Of a stretch of 64,000 bases of DNA, positions 42,817 through 52,028 are shown piece after piece. This stretch comes from Hydrogenobacter sp. T-8 (lineage in GTDB: Bacteria > Aquificota > Aquificia > Aquificales > Aquificaceae): positions 1,542,491-1,606,490 of the forward strand of contig NZ_CP048795.1 of NCBI RefSeq assembly GCF_011006175.1. The letters are read 5' to 3'. The notes under the pieces are model-generated. The model was not told the origin of the DNA, did no database searches, and saw only the letters and a list, made by a program, of their open reading frames with translations. The translations under genes and the position numbers were made by a program. The stretch's first letter is position 1. The number at the start of each line of letters is the position of its first letter.

Positions 42817-44391
42817 ACAAATATCCCTTTTGTGGACATTTATCCACACCTCGGGTTTAGGGACTGACTGAAAGTATGGATTTCTCTCAATCAATCCCAG
42901 TGCCTTACTCCAAAGACACTTAAACCGCTCACTAAACAAGTTCTTTATAAAAACCTCCACTTGCTTAGCGAGGGCTTGCTCCATACGACGTAAATGCAAG
43001 CTCCACTTAGCACGGCTAAGCAGATTCCTGCTTGCATTCACATCCGCATGGAGTTTTCTATTGCATAGCTCACACTCAAATTCACTCCTTGTCTTCCTAT
43101 TTTCTTTGTCTACATACCCACAATTACTGCATGCTTGTGAACTATAGGCAGGAGCAACATACACCACCTCTATGCCATATTCCTCGCTTATCTCCTTTAA
43201 CTTCCTCCTTATCTCCCCAAGCCCAAACCTTATAAGCACCCTCTTTACTGATTTTGGGAAGTTGTTTATTACCCTCTTCAAAAATCCTCTTAAGTCCTCA
43301 AGCACAAGCCTTCGTGGTCTGTATAACTCTACAACCCTATTTATTATCCTCCTTACCTCATTCTTCACATACTCACTTAGCCTGTGTTGAAGTCTTAAAT
43401 ACCTCTTGCTCTCTGTTGGCTTTTTCCCTCTCCTTTGCATCTCCCTTTGAATTCTGTCTATCTTATCCGCATACTCCCTGACCTTGCTGTAAAACTTCCT
43501 GCCAAAGAGGTCTCCTCTGTCTGAAACAAGAAAACACTCCATGCCAAAGTCAAGAGCTACTTCTCCACTGAAAGCCATCTTCTTCCTCTCTATCTCCTTC
43601 ACAAGCCTTAGTTTGCCATCCTCTGCTATCTGAACCATGTTTGTTAGCTTTCCACCTCTTTCCTCAAAGTATTCATGAAGTTTCACAGGCAGATATATAG
43701 GCTTTCTCTTTTCATGAGTTGACAGTCTTATCCAGAAGTCAAAGCCTTTTGCTTTCTTTGGTCTTTCCAGCAAGGCACACTTGCTGTCTAAAAGCATAGA
43801 AACACCTCTAAAACTTGGCTTTTTCCAGCTTTTGAGAATATGCTTGAATATCTTTTTAGCAAGCATTCTTTCTTCTTTGACTATCTCATACTCGTGCTTG
43901 TTTTTGTCTTTATCTATCCACAGGGCTTTCTCACTTTTTGGAATAAGCCATTCCTCTCTGGAGTTGATATAAAGGAGAACTCTTTTTGTCTTTTCAGGAA
44001 GAGTAGAGCTAAGGACTATCTCTTTGAACCTTTCTTGGACATTGGCGATAAAACTTTCCAGTGTAGGGACTACCACATGGTATTGGATAGTGGACTTGAA
44101 CCTTTCTGAAAGTGGGCAGTTTAAGTGTTTTATATTAGCTTTTCTGTTAAAAGAGCCATTTTTGAAGAAAAGAGACCACTGGAAGTTTGCTATTATTTCA
44201 GCGGTTTTTCTGTATAGCTTTAGGACATGAGCTATAAGGGTGCTTTTTCTCTTTGTGGTAGGGCATGAGACTTCAATAGCCCTATACATAGGGATATTAT
44301 AGCTTTTGTTTGTAAGTTTGTGTGTGAAACGATTCAAGCAACAAATTACCATTATTGGGTATAAATGTCAATATTTTCAGAGACTAGTCGC
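42798..44391 (-). mobile_element. tnpB-only IS200/IS605-type element, copy B
   Basis: Same length (1594 bases) and structure as copy A, with the right-end hairpin at 42831-42848. It lies exactly between hicA and rpiB and gives both of them their stop codons (TAG at 42814-42816 for hicA; TAG read on the minus strand at 44386-44384 for rpiB). No target duplication is visible, as expected for this family. Confidence 0.85.
42808..44289 (-). CDS. tnpB: TnpB RNA-guided nuclease of IS copy B
   Basis: 493 residues from ATG 44289 (TATAAT 6 bases before). RuvC-like ALDFGMEC, LVLEDLRGF and HADVNASRN, plus CSNC...CELC zinc finger, as in copy A. Differences from copy A are scattered substitutions without frame damage, so both copies seem to be kept under selection or are recent. 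The divergence is largest near the C-terminus (VEVFIKNLFSERFK against VEEFMVCLFDERFK). Confidence 0.88.
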   Translation of the reverse strand: MYRAIEVSCPTTKRKSTLIAHVLKLYRKTAEIIANFQWSLFFKNGSFNRKANIKHLNCPLSERFKSTIQYHVVVPTLESFIANVQERFKEIVLSSTLPEKTKRVLLYINSREEWLIPKSEKALWIDKDKNKHEYEIVKEERMLAKKIFKHILKSWKKPSFRGVSMLLDSKCALLERPKKAKGFDFWIRLSTHEKRKPIYLPVKLHEYFEERGGKLTNMVQIAEDGKLRLVKEIERKKMAFSGEVALDFGMECFLVSDRGDLFGRKFYSKVREYADKIDRIQREMQRRGKKPTESKRYLRLQHRLSEYVKNEVRRIINRVVELYRPRRLVLEDLRGFLKRVINNFPKSVKRVLIRFGLGEIRRKLKEISEEYGIEVVYVAPAYSSQACSNCGYVDKENRKTRSEFECELCNRKLHADVNASRNLLSRAKWSLHLRRMEQALAKQVEVFIKNLFSERFKCLWSKALGLIERNPYFQSVPKPEVWINVHKRDICLG

Positions 44392-44845
44392 CAAGACCTT
44401 TAGAGGATTGTTCTATCTCCCTTATGAGCCTTACCCTCCTTTCGTGCCTTCCGCCCTCAAAGTCCGTGGAGAGCCATGCGTCCACTATGGCAAGGGCAAG
44501 GTCATCCCCAAGTATCCTGTCCCCAAGGCATAGCACGTTGGCATCGTTGTGTTTTCTGCTCATACGAGCCATGTATTCGTTTAGGCACAGGGCAGCTCTT
44601 ATGCCCTTGAATTTGTTAGCGGTTATGGACATGCCTATGCCCGTGCCACAAACAAGGATACCCCTCTGAGCCTCACCCCTTTGAACCGCAAGGCACACAT
44701 CCCTTGCAAAAAGAGGATAGTCGGTGGAGTCTGTGGACTCCGTGCCAAAATCAAGGACCCTATAGCCCTTTGAAAGGAGATACTCCTTTATCTTTTCCTT
44801 CAGGGGAAAGCCCGCATGGTCTGAACCTATGGCTATGGTAAACAT
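44384..44845 (-). CDS. rpiB: Ribose-5-phosphate isomerase B
   Basis: 153 residues. AIGSDHAGFPLKEKIKEYL and LVCGTGIGMSITANK (catalytic Cys) are diagnostic. It interconverts ribose 5-phosphate and ribulose 5-phosphate. The final Asp and stop codon lie in IS copy B, a minimal change. Its start is 25 bases from that of the divergent GGDEF/EAL gene. Confidence 0.96.
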   Translation of the reverse strand: MFTIAIGSDHAGFPLKEKIKEYLLSKGYRVLDFGTESTDSTDYPLFARDVCLAVQRGEAQRGILVCGTGIGMSITANKFKGIRAALCLNEYMARMSRKHNDANVLCLGDRILGDDLALAIVDAWLSTDFEGGRHERRVRLIREIEQSSKGLGD

Positions 44846-44870
44846 TAATATGTATTATTATAATCTACCT

Positions 44871-47408
44871 ATGGAAAAGGGAAAAAGCCTGATATTTCGC
44901 ATAATCTTGGTTTATATCCTTCTAACCTTATCCGTGTATATGGTCCTTTATGTGGTGGCTGTGCGTTATATGGACGCCTTCATTAAGGAAACTGCCCGCC
45001 AGACCGCAGATGGCATCTCAAAGCAGGTATTCAGTTCCATGTATCAGGTTATGAAAAGGGGTTGGGAGAGAAGGGACCTTCTTGAGTTTATGAAAGCTCT
45101 TGAAGTTTCCTACCAAGGGACACCTGTAAACATAAACATATACAGGTCTGACCTTGTTAAAGAAATCTACGGCACAGTTCCTGAGCCAGCTAAGGGGGAA
45201 CTTCATTTTCTTGCCCTCAAGGGTGAGCCTCAGAACAAGTTTGAGGGTGGCGTTTACCTATACATAAAACCTGTGAAGGCTGAATCGGAGTGTTTAAGGT
45301 GTCACTGGAACGCTCAGGAAGGCAGTGTTCTCGGGCTTGTGGAAACAAGTATAAACATACAGAGCTTTGTATCAAATGTAAGGCATACTTTGAAGGCGTT
45401 AATAGCAGGACCTCTGATTGCCTTTTCTCTTGTATTGACCTTTATTTTGCTTACCTTAATAGGTTTGCTACGACAGTTAAGTAGAAAAATAAGTGAAAGC
45501 ATTGAGAATATAAGGTCAATAGAAGATGTGGAAAACCTGCACAAAAGCATAGAAGACTCCTACAGGGAACTAAAACCAGTGTATGAGTCTCTTCAGCATC
45601 TTGGTGAAAGGATAAAGTCAATAGCCATAGATAGGGAGATCCTGGATATGGAAGCGAAGCTCTTAGAAAGGTTCATAATTACGTCAAAAACCATAAAAAA
45701 CTGGCACGATTATGTAAAGAATCTGATAGATGAAATGAACCAGATAATTCCCATTGATATAGTCTTTACTCTCTTTCTTGAGCCAGAAGTGCTCAAGGTT
45801 GAAATATTCTGGTATAAGAAGGCAGATGAAAGAACAGAGAGATATATTGAAGCCTTTATAAAATCGAAGATAACCCTTGAGCTTCCAGTGTCTTTGTTAA
45901 TGGGAAGACAACTGCGAATCATGCATCATACGGTAAACGGGAAGGAAATCTACAGCGAAGAGGATAAGGAGAAAATAAGGCTCAGGACTAAGGCTGTATT
46001 TTTTGATAAACCACAAATTGGGGGAATAGTCGGGCTTGGAGTGGAATCCTGTGTAATGGACGATGTAGCAAAGCAGGCGGTGTTAAACAGTCTACTTTCA
46101 ACTCTTGTGAACACAATAGGTTCTTCAAAGGCAATAAGCGACTACATTGAGCAGGTGGAGTTCTATGCCATGAGGGACCCGCTCACCACCCTTTATAACC
46201 AAAGAACCTTCTGGGAACTGCTAAGCTATGAGATAGAGAGGGCGAAAAGATTTGATAGAAAACTTTCTCTTATAATCCTTGACCTTGACAACTTTAAATT
46301 TATTAACGACACCTACGGTCATCACGTGGGTGATATGCTTCTTAAGGAAGTTGCGAGGGTTATAGGCGAGCGGAAAAGAAAGTCTGACATAGCTGCAAGG
46401 TACGGTGGGGATGAGTTTGTGATTATTGCAGTTGGTGCTGACCCCCTCAATGCTTACGCCCTTGCATCCTCTCTGAAGGAGCAAATAGAAAGCATTACTC
46501 TGAACCTACCAGATGGGAGTTCCATTTCACCAAGGGTTTCCATGGGTATAGCGGTATATCCAGAGCACGGAGAAACGCCGAAAGACCTTTTCCTCATTGC
46601 GGACAGTATGCTTAGGAATGCGAAGGAGGAGGGTAAGGGAAAGATAAGGCTTCCCAGTCAAGAGGAGCTTGTGCAATCATACCGAGAATACAGCAGTAAG
46701 GCTATAAGGGTGCTTACAGCCTTTGATAAAGGAGAGATAGTTCCCTTCTTCCAGCCCATAGTGGATTTGAGGAATGGTGAAGTTTTCGGTAACGAGGTTC
46801 TTATGAGAATAGGAGACAACTTAGCTCCAGCTGGAGAGTTTATAGAGATGGCAGAGAGGCTTGGTATAGTTCTTAAGATGGACATGCAGGTCTATGAAAA
46901 AGCCTTTAAGAAGGCGTACAATGCGCATTATAGAGGTAAGCTCTTTCTTAACCTTTCTCCAAGGGCGATGCTTGTGGAAAACTTTATTGAAAACATGAGG
47001 GACCTCATGCGGAGATATAACATGGAGCCATCGCAGGTGGTTTTTGAACTTACCGAAAGGGAAAGTATAAAAAACATCAGCCTGCTTGAAAGGTTTATAA
47101 GGAAGCTCAAAGAAGAAGGCTTTCTGTTTGCGATAGATGACTTTGGCTCTGGTTATTCCTCTTTTCATTACATAAAAAAGTTGCCTGTTGACTTTGTAAA
47201 GCTGGAGGGTGAGTTTGTAAAGGATGTGATAGAAGATTGGAGAGACAGGATATTTATAGAATCTGTGGTTACTCTTGCAAGGGGTATGGGAATGAAAACA
47301 ATAGCGGAACATGTGGAAAACGGAGAAGTGCTGAAGATACTTAAAGACTTAAAGGTTGACTATGCCCAGGGTTATTACATCGGAAAGCCATCAGAAAGGT
47401 TGGTTTAA
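44871..47408 (+). CDS. Membrane GGDEF-EAL sensor with periplasmic heme c motif
   Basis: 845 residues from ATG 44871 (TATAAT 6 bases before; the frame to 44829 is upstream of the likely transcript start). Order: membrane helix, periplasmic domain of about 160 residues containing CLRCHW (CxxCH) in a Tll0287/DUF3365-like context, second membrane helix, GAF-like region, GGDEF domain with intact RYGGDEF, and EAL domain with GNEVLMR, FELTERES, IDDFGSGYSS and KLEGEF. AL in EAL reads NEVL. Both cyclic di-GMP synthesis and breakdown are possible. The heme probably senses a gas or redox state outside the membrane. Confidence 0.9.
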   Translation: MEKGKSLIFRIILVYILLTLSVYMVLYVVAVRYMDAFIKETARQTADGISKQVFSSMYQVMKRGWERRDLLEFMKALEVSYQGTPVNINIYRSDLVKEIYGTVPEPAKGELHFLALKGEPQNKFEGGVYLYIKPVKAESECLRCHWNAQEGSVLGLVETSINIQSFVSNVRHTLKALIAGPLIAFSLVLTFILLTLIGLLRQLSRKISESIENIRSIEDVENLHKSIEDSYRELKPVYESLQHLGERIKSIAIDREILDMEAKLLERFIITSKTIKNWHDYVKNLIDEMNQIIPIDIVFTLFLEPEVLKVEIFWYKKADERTERYIEAFIKSKITLELPVSLLMGRQLRIMHHTVNGKEIYSEEDKEKIRLRTKAVFFDKPQIGGIVGLGVESCVMDDVAKQAVLNSLLSTLVNTIGSSKAISDYIEQVEFYAMRDPLTTLYNQRTFWELLSYEIERAKRFDRKLSLIILDLDNFKFINDTYGHHVGDMLLKEVARVIGERKRKSDIAARYGGDEFVIIAVGADPLNAYALASSLKEQIESITLNLPDGSSISPRVSMGIAVYPEHGETPKDLFLIADSMLRNAKEEGKGKIRLPSQEELVQSYREYSSKAIRVLTAFDKGEIVPFFQPIVDLRNGEVFGNEVLMRIGDNLAPAGEFIEMAERLGIVLKMDMQVYEKAFKKAYNAHYRGKLFLNLSPRAMLVENFIENMRDLMRRYNMEPSQVVFELTERESIKNISLLERFIRKLKEEGFLFAIDDFGSGYSSFHYIKKLPVDFVKLEGEFVKDVIEDWRDRIFIESVVTLARGMGMKTIAEHVENGEVLKILKDLKVDYAQGYYIGKPSERLV

Positions 47409-47414
47409 GGTTCT

Positions 47415-48827
47415 TTACCTAAGCATCTCCTTAAGAATTCTGTTCACCAACTGTGGGTTTGCTTTGCCCTTTGCCTTTTTCATAACTTGACCCACAAGAA
47501 AGCCAAAGAGCTTTTCCTCTCCTGCTTTGAAACGTTCCACCTCCTTGGGGTTTTCTCTGAGAACTTCCTCTATCATAGACCTTATCTGACCTTCATCGCT
47601 TACCTGCTTGAGACCTTTCTCTTCTACTATCTGAACTGGACTTTTGCCCGTTAAGACCATGTCCTTGATAACTTCTTTTGCGAGTTTTGAGGAAAGGACA
47701 TTTTCCTTTATGAGTTTCACAAGTTCTGCAAGGCTTTGGGGGCTCACTGGCGAGCATTCTATGTCTTCGCCCGCTTCTGAGAGGTTTCCAAGAAGGTCGT
47801 TAAGTAGCCAGTTGGCAGTTAGCTTGGGGTCTTGTCCATAGTGCCTAAGGGACTCTTCAAAAAAGTCTCCAAGCTCTTTGTTATCAGTTAGCACCTTTGC
47901 GGAGTATTCGTCAAGACCAAGCTCTTTTATAAACCTTTCAAACCTTTTTTCGGGTAGCTCTGGCATGCTGACTTTTATCTCCTCCAACCACTGCGGAGGA
48001 ATAAGGAGGGGCAGTAGGTCTGGCTCTGGAAAGTATCTGTAGTCCTCTGCCTCTTCCTTTGTCCTCATGGGGTGTGTTAGACCTGTGGAGGGGTCAAAGG
48101 TGCGTGTCTCTTGCACTATCTTCTCTCCGGAAAGGAGGAGTTTTATCTGTCTTTCCATTTCGGACTCTATCGCCTTTTGGACAAAGCGAAAGGAATTGAC
48201 GTTTTTTATCTCCACCCTCGTGCCAAGCTCCTTTGAACCCTTTGGTCTTATGGAGATGTTTATATCACAACGAAGCTGTCCCTTTTCCATGTCCGCACGA
48301 GAGACGCCAGTGTATCTCATTATGTTTCTTAGCTTTTCAAGAAACTCCCTTGCCATTTGTGGAGAGTCTATGTCTGGCTCTGTCACTATTTCCATAAGAG
48401 GTGTGCCAGCCCTGTTTAGGTCCACATAGGTTTTTGAACCCTCGTGGATGTTTTTACCTGCATCCTCCTCTATGTGTAATCTTCTTATTCTTACTCTCTT
48501 GCCACCTACTTCAAGCCATCCATTGACCGCAATAGGTTCTTCATACTGAGATATCTGGTATCCCTTTGGAAGGTCTGGGTAAAAGTAGTTTTTCCTTGCA
48601 AAGACGGAACGCATGTTTATCTGGCAGTTAAGGGCAAGTCCAGCTCTTATGGCAAACTCCACAGCCCTTTTGTTTATAACGGGTAAACTCCCAGGCAGTC
48701 CAAGACATACAGGACAAACATTACTGTTTGGTTCCGCACCAAACTCCACAGGACAGGAGCAGAAGAGCTTGGTTTTTGTATCCATCTGCACGTGTATCTC
48801 AAGACCTATAACTGGCTCAAACTCCAT
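47415..48827 (-). CDS. gatB: Aspartyl/glutamyl-tRNA amidotransferase subunit B
   Basis: 470 residues. [12 protein letters not shown], the zinc Cys set in FCSCP...[26 protein letters not shown] and the C-terminal YqeY-like domain are all present. It amidates misacylated Asp/Glu-tRNAs with GatA and GatC, encoded elsewhere. TACAAT is 7 bases before the start on the minus strand. Confidence 0.97.
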   Translation of the reverse strand: MEFEPVIGLEIHVQMDTKTKLFCSCPVEFGAEPNSNVCPVCLGLPGSLPVINKRAVEFAIRAGLALNCQINMRSVFARKNYFYPDLPKGYQISQYEEPIAVNGWLEVGGKRVRIRRLHIEEDAGKNIHEGSKTYVDLNRAGTPLMEIVTEPDIDSPQMAREFLEKLRNIMRYTGVSRADMEKGQLRCDINISIRPKGSKELGTRVEIKNVNSFRFVQKAIESEMERQIKLLLSGEKIVQETRTFDPSTGLTHPMRTKEEAEDYRYFPEPDLLPLLIPPQWLEEIKVSMPELPEKRFERFIKELGLDEYSAKVLTDNKELGDFFEESLRHYGQDPKLTANWLLNDLLGNLSEAGEDIECSPVSPQSLAELVKLIKENVLSSKLAKEVIKDMVLTGKSPVQIVEEKGLKQVSDEGQIRSMIEEVLRENPKEVERFKAGEEKLFGFLVGQVMKKAKGKANPQLVNRILKEMLR

Positions 48828-48842
48828 GCTTATAATTGTAGC
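48828..48842. promoter_or_regulatory. 15-base bidirectional promoter between gatB and rdgB
   Basis: GCTTATAATTGTAGC is all that separates the two start codons. TATAAT faces rdgB (gap 6 to its ATG) and TACAAT, on the other strand, faces gatB (gap 7). The two -10 boxes share bases, so the two polymerases exclude each other and both messages should be leaderless (inference). Confidence 0.6.
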
Positions 48843-49439
48843 ATGGTGAGGAAAATTCTTGTAGCAACCACAAACTTGGGAAAAAGGAGAGAAATTCTCT
48901 CCATACTTAAGGAATACGAGGTTGAGGTTTTATTCCCAGAGGAAGACCTAAAAGTAGAAGAGGGAAGCTGTAGCTTTTTAGAGAACGCTTATCTGAAGGC
49001 AAAGGCATACTACGAGGCTTACAAAATACCAACCCTCGCAGAGGATTCTGGACTTGTAGTTCCAAGCCTTGATGGGTATCCGGGCGTCTATTCCAGCAGG
49101 TTTTATAACTTAGAATGGGGAGGAAGGGAAGAGCCAAAAGAGGCCAAAGACAAGGCGAATATAAACAAACTTCTAAGGCTTATGGAAGGCAAGCAGGACA
49201 GAAGGGCATACTATGTAGCCTTTGCGGTGCTTTTTATAGAATATGGTGGTCTTTGGTCAGAAGGGAGATGCTATGGCACTATACTCCAAGAGCCAGTTGG
49301 AGAAGGAGGCTTTGGCTATGACCCAATTTTTCAGCCAGAGGGCTTTCAGAAAAGTATGGCGGAGTTAAGTATGGAAGAGAAAAATCTTATATCCCATAGA
49401 GGCAAAGCCCTCAGAAGGATAATGCAAATGCTAAAATAG
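48843..49439 (+). CDS. rdgB: XTP/dITP pyrophosphatase (RdgB/HAM1)
   Basis: 198 residues from ATG 48843; the frame extension to 48792 lies inside gat[28 protein letters not shown] and [12 protein letters not shown] are the family motifs. It removes deaminated purine nucleotides from the pool. The ArsC-like gene follows after 7 bases. Confidence 0.96.
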   Translation: MVRKILVATTNLGKRREILSILKEYEVEVLFPEEDLKVEEGSCSFLENAYLKAKAYYEAYKIPTLAEDSGLVVPSLDGYPGVYSSRFYNLEWGGREEPKEAKDKANINKLLRLMEGKQDRRAYYVAFAVLFIEYGGLWSEGRCYGTILQEPVGEGGFGYDPIFQPEGFQKSMAELSMEEKNLISHRGKALRRIMQMLK

Positions 49440-49446
49440 AAGTTCC

Positions 49447-49848
49447 ATGAAGATAGCCTTTATATCCACCAAAAACGCAGTAAGGAGCATAATGGCAGAG
49501 GCGGTGGCCAAGAAAATCTCAAGGCTCGCCCTTCTTACTCCAGAGATATACTCTGCGGGGGTAGAGCCAGCACAGGAAGTGTGGGAGGAGGTCATAGCCC
49601 TTCTCAAAGAAAAGGGTTATCCCGCGGAGAACCTCCGCCCAAAGGGTGTGGACAGCATACCCTACGACCAAGTGGATGTGCTTATAACCCTTTCACCAGA
49701 GGCGAGGGATAGATGTCCTTACTCTGAAGGTCACATGAGAAGGGAACACTGGGTGCTTGAAGAGCCTTCAAGCATGAAGAGGGAAGAACTGTCAAGGCTC
49801 TTAGAACAGATTGAGAATCTGGTGAGGAACCTTTTTAAGATAAGTTAG
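49447..49848 (+). CDS. ArsC/low-molecular-weight phosphatase-like protein lacking the catalytic Cys
   Basis: 133 residues, the usual size. The fold landmarks are present (IYSAGVEPA, DQVDVLITLSPEARDRCP, REHWVLEEPS). In the P-loop, however, where the family has C-T-x-N-S-x-R-S, the sequence is STKNAVRS at residues 7-14: Ser replaces the nucleophilic Cys. The general-acid Asp region reads LEEPS in place of DPA. It is therefore unlikely to be an arsenate reductase or phosphatase and may bind an oxyanion or phosphate without turnover. Confidence 0.8.
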   Translation: MKIAFISTKNAVRSIMAEAVAKKISRLALLTPEIYSAGVEPAQEVWEEVIALLKEKGYPAENLRPKGVDSIPYDQVDVLITLSPEARDRCPYSEGHMRREHWVLEEPSSMKREELSRLLEQIENLVRNLFKIS

Positions 49849-49895
49849 CCTTATCCTTGCCATAAGAAGGTTTTATATTAAAATTTTAAACTGTA

Positions 49896-50807
49896 ATGAT
49901 AGACATTAGCAAGCTCAAGACCTTTGTGGCGGTTGCAGACCTTGGGAGCTTTTCAAAGGCTTCCGAGATACTCTATATAACCCAGCCTGCGGTAACTCAG
50001 CAGATAAAGGCTCTTGAGAGGATAATAGGAGCAAAGCTTTTCCAAAGACAGGGTGGTAGGATAGTGCTAACAGATGAAGGAAAGAGAATATACGAGATTG
50101 CCAAGAGCCTCCTCTCTAACTACGAAAACCTCATGGAGGAGATGGCAAAGATAAAGAAGGACTTCAAAGATACCCTCCTTTTGGGCATAAGCACCACTCT
50201 GAGCGAATACAAGGTCCCAGAGCTTCTCGTGGAATTTCACCAACAACTTCCCAATATTTCCATAAGGGTGCTTGTAGACAATTCCCAGCACATAGAGGAA
50301 GCCCTGTCCTCTGGTGTGCTTAACATAGGAGTTATAGAGAGAGAACCATCAGAAAGGTTCAGCTCCATAAAGTGGTTCATGGATGAAGTGGTCTTTTTTA
50401 CCTATCCCTCCCATCCCTTTGCCAAGAGGGGAGAGATAGAGCCAGAAGAGCTTTACGGTGTAGACCTCATATTTAGAGAGGTGAGCTCTGGCACAAGGAA
50501 GGTGGTAAAGGAAGAGTTGGAAAGACTTGGAATAATTTTTGAGAGGCTCAACATAAGGATAGAGATAAACTGCGGAAGGTCAATCCTTAGCATGGTTAAA
50601 AAGGGCTATGGCTGTAGCTTTCTCTCAAAGGGTATAGTTGAAAAAGCAATAGAAGAGGGTAGCGTTGTTCCCGTGAAGATAAAAGGTTTTAACGCGATAA
50701 GGTGGTATTACATAATCTACCCAGAACATGAAAAACTTACCTTTCTGGCAAGCAGGTTTATGAAATTCTTGCTTTCTAAGGCAAGCTCTGAGTTGGTCGC
50801 AGGATGA
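49896..50807 (+). CDS. LysR-family transcriptional regulator
   Basis: 303 residues. N-terminal winged helix-turn-helix (LKTFVAVADLGSFSKASEIL, then TQPAVTQQIKALE) and a C-terminal substrate-binding domain resembling CysB/CbbR types. The target is unknown. Sulfur or CO2-fixation genes would be typical but none are adjacent. It overlaps the HAD gene by 4 bases. Confidence 0.9.
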   Translation: MIDISKLKTFVAVADLGSFSKASEILYITQPAVTQQIKALERIIGAKLFQRQGGRIVLTDEGKRIYEIAKSLLSNYENLMEEMAKIKKDFKDTLLLGISTTLSEYKVPELLVEFHQQLPNISIRVLVDNSQHIEEALSSGVLNIGVIEREPSERFSSIKWFMDEVVFFTYPSHPFAKRGEIEPEELYGVDLIFREVSSGTRKVVKEELERLGIIFERLNIRIEINCGRSILSMVKKGYGCSFLSKGIVEKAIEEGSVVPVKIKGFNAIRWYYIIYPEHEKLTFLASRFMKFLLSKASSELVAG

Positions 50808-51472
50808 AGAAGGGTGTCATTTTTGATGTGGACGGGGTTATAGTGGATGTGAGCCAGTCATATCATTACGCCATAAAGCACACTGCGGAGCAATTCCTAA
50901 AGAGAGAGGTTCCCATAGAAGAAGTAAGAAGGATAAAGTTCTCCAAAGGTATAAACAACGACTGGCTTGCCACTCTTGAGGTCATAAGGGAATATGGAGG
51001 GGATGCCAACTTTGAAGAGCTTGTAAAGGTCTTTAATGTGTTTTATGCAACCCTCAGAGACAAGGAAAGGCTCATGCTGGGTCAGGACTTTTTCACAGAG
51101 CTAAGAGCTATGGGATACCCCCTTGGCATAGTCACAGGAAGACCAAGGGAAGACCTTCTATACCTTTTTGAAAGGTTTGGACTTTCGAGCTACTTTGATT
51201 TTGTGGTAGACGAGGACACCATAAAGGAAGAGGAGCTCAGAAAACCACATCCCTATGCTCTGCACTTATGCGTAGAGGCTCTTGGGCTTGACGCAGGCGT
51301 CTATGTGGGCGATAGCCTTGCGGACTGGCAGATGTTTAGGGATTACAAAAGACTTTACGGTAAACCCTTTGAATATGTGCATGTGGGAGAAAGGTTTGTG
51401 TTAGAGGGTGTCAGGAGCTCTCAGCCTGAGGCGCTTCTTCCAACTCTTCAAGAGGTCTTGCGGAGTCTATAA
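50804..51472 (+). CDS. HAD-family phosphatase
   Basis: 222 residues. Motif I IFDVDGVIVD, motif II IVTGRP, motif III Lys in RKPHP and motif IV YVGDSLADW. It has the alpha-helical cap of subfamily IA. Substrate unknown. Its last 62 bases overlap the convergent UPF0434 gene. Confidence 0.88.
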   Translation: MKKGVIFDVDGVIVDVSQSYHYAIKHTAEQFLKREVPIEEVRRIKFSKGINNDWLATLEVIREYGGDANFEELVKVFNVFYATLRDKERLMLGQDFFTELRAMGYPLGIVTGRPREDLLYLFERFGLSSYFDFVVDEDTIKEEELRKPHPYALHLCVEALGLDAGVYVGDSLADWQMFRDYKRLYGKPFEYVHVGERFVLEGVRSSQPEALLPTLQEVLRSL

Positions 51473-51611
51473 GGAGTATGGGGATGTCCTCTTCTATGGG
51501 GTAGTATACCTTACAATTGGGGCATATAAGCACATTTTTTCTTTCATCGTAAAGGAGGTCTCCCTTACACTTTGGGCATGCCAGTATGTCTAAAAGCTCC
51601 TTGCTTAGCAT
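51411..51611 (-). CDS. UPF0434/Trm112-like small zinc-ribbon protein
   Basis: 66 residues. CPKCKGDL and CPNCKVYYPIEEDIPILL make a Cys4 zinc ribbon as in YcaR/UPF0434. Probably an activator or partner of a methyltransferase, by analogy with Trm112. The 62-base overlap with the HAD gene is large, but both frames carry convincing family motifs. Confidence 0.85.
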   Translation of the reverse strand: MLSKELLDILACPKCKGDLLYDERKNVLICPNCKVYYPIEEDIPILLIDSARPLEELEEAPQAESS

Positions 51612-51612
51612 T

Positions 51613-52026
51613 TTACTCCTCCTTTATATACTCCCACAGCTCAAGCATGAACCTTTTAAACTCTGCCCTTTGACCTTGCCCGAGCCTTTCAAGAAGCCAC
51701 TCTTCATCAAAGATGAGCTCTCCAGATAGCGGAGAAAAGTCAAGATGCTCAAGATGGGCGGTTTCAAGACCAAATATGCACATGTAACGCTGGGCTTCTT
51801 CTTTGAACCTTACAAATTCTTCTTCGTAGGGTTCAGATTCTTTTGTGGTCCAATGATAGGCACCACCGAAGGGGTTTAGCCAGTATTGTTCGTTGGACTC
51901 GATGCAGAAGCGCGCCCTTTTTATGGATACAAGGTCTGTGAGGAGTTCCCCATCGGGCATGCTGACAGCCCATACACGGTTCTTCAAGGGGTTTATCAAA
52001 AATTCCACCTGCCTGTATTCTATCAT
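51613..52026 (-). CDS. Hypothetical protein, 137 residues
   Basis: No known motif, signal or membrane helix. Rich in aromatic and acidic residues. It lies 1-2 bases from both neighbours, in a run with moaE, moaA and the UPF0434 gene, and has a plausible start with GGGGGTAAGG before it. I do not recognise it. Confidence 0.65.
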   Translation of the reverse strand: MIEYRQVEFLINPLKNRVWAVSMPDGELLTDLVSIKRARFCIESNEQYWLNPFGGAYHWTTKESEPYEEEFVRFKEEAQRYMCIFGLETAHLEHLDFSPLSGELIFDEEWLLERLGQGQRAEFKRFMLELWEYIKEE

Positions 52027-52028
52027 CC

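Noticed and set aside
49447-49848. Arsenate reductase as evidence that the ttrBCA-like enzyme handles arsenate
   Set aside because: The nucleophilic Cys is missing, so the protein cannot support an arsenic detoxification reading.
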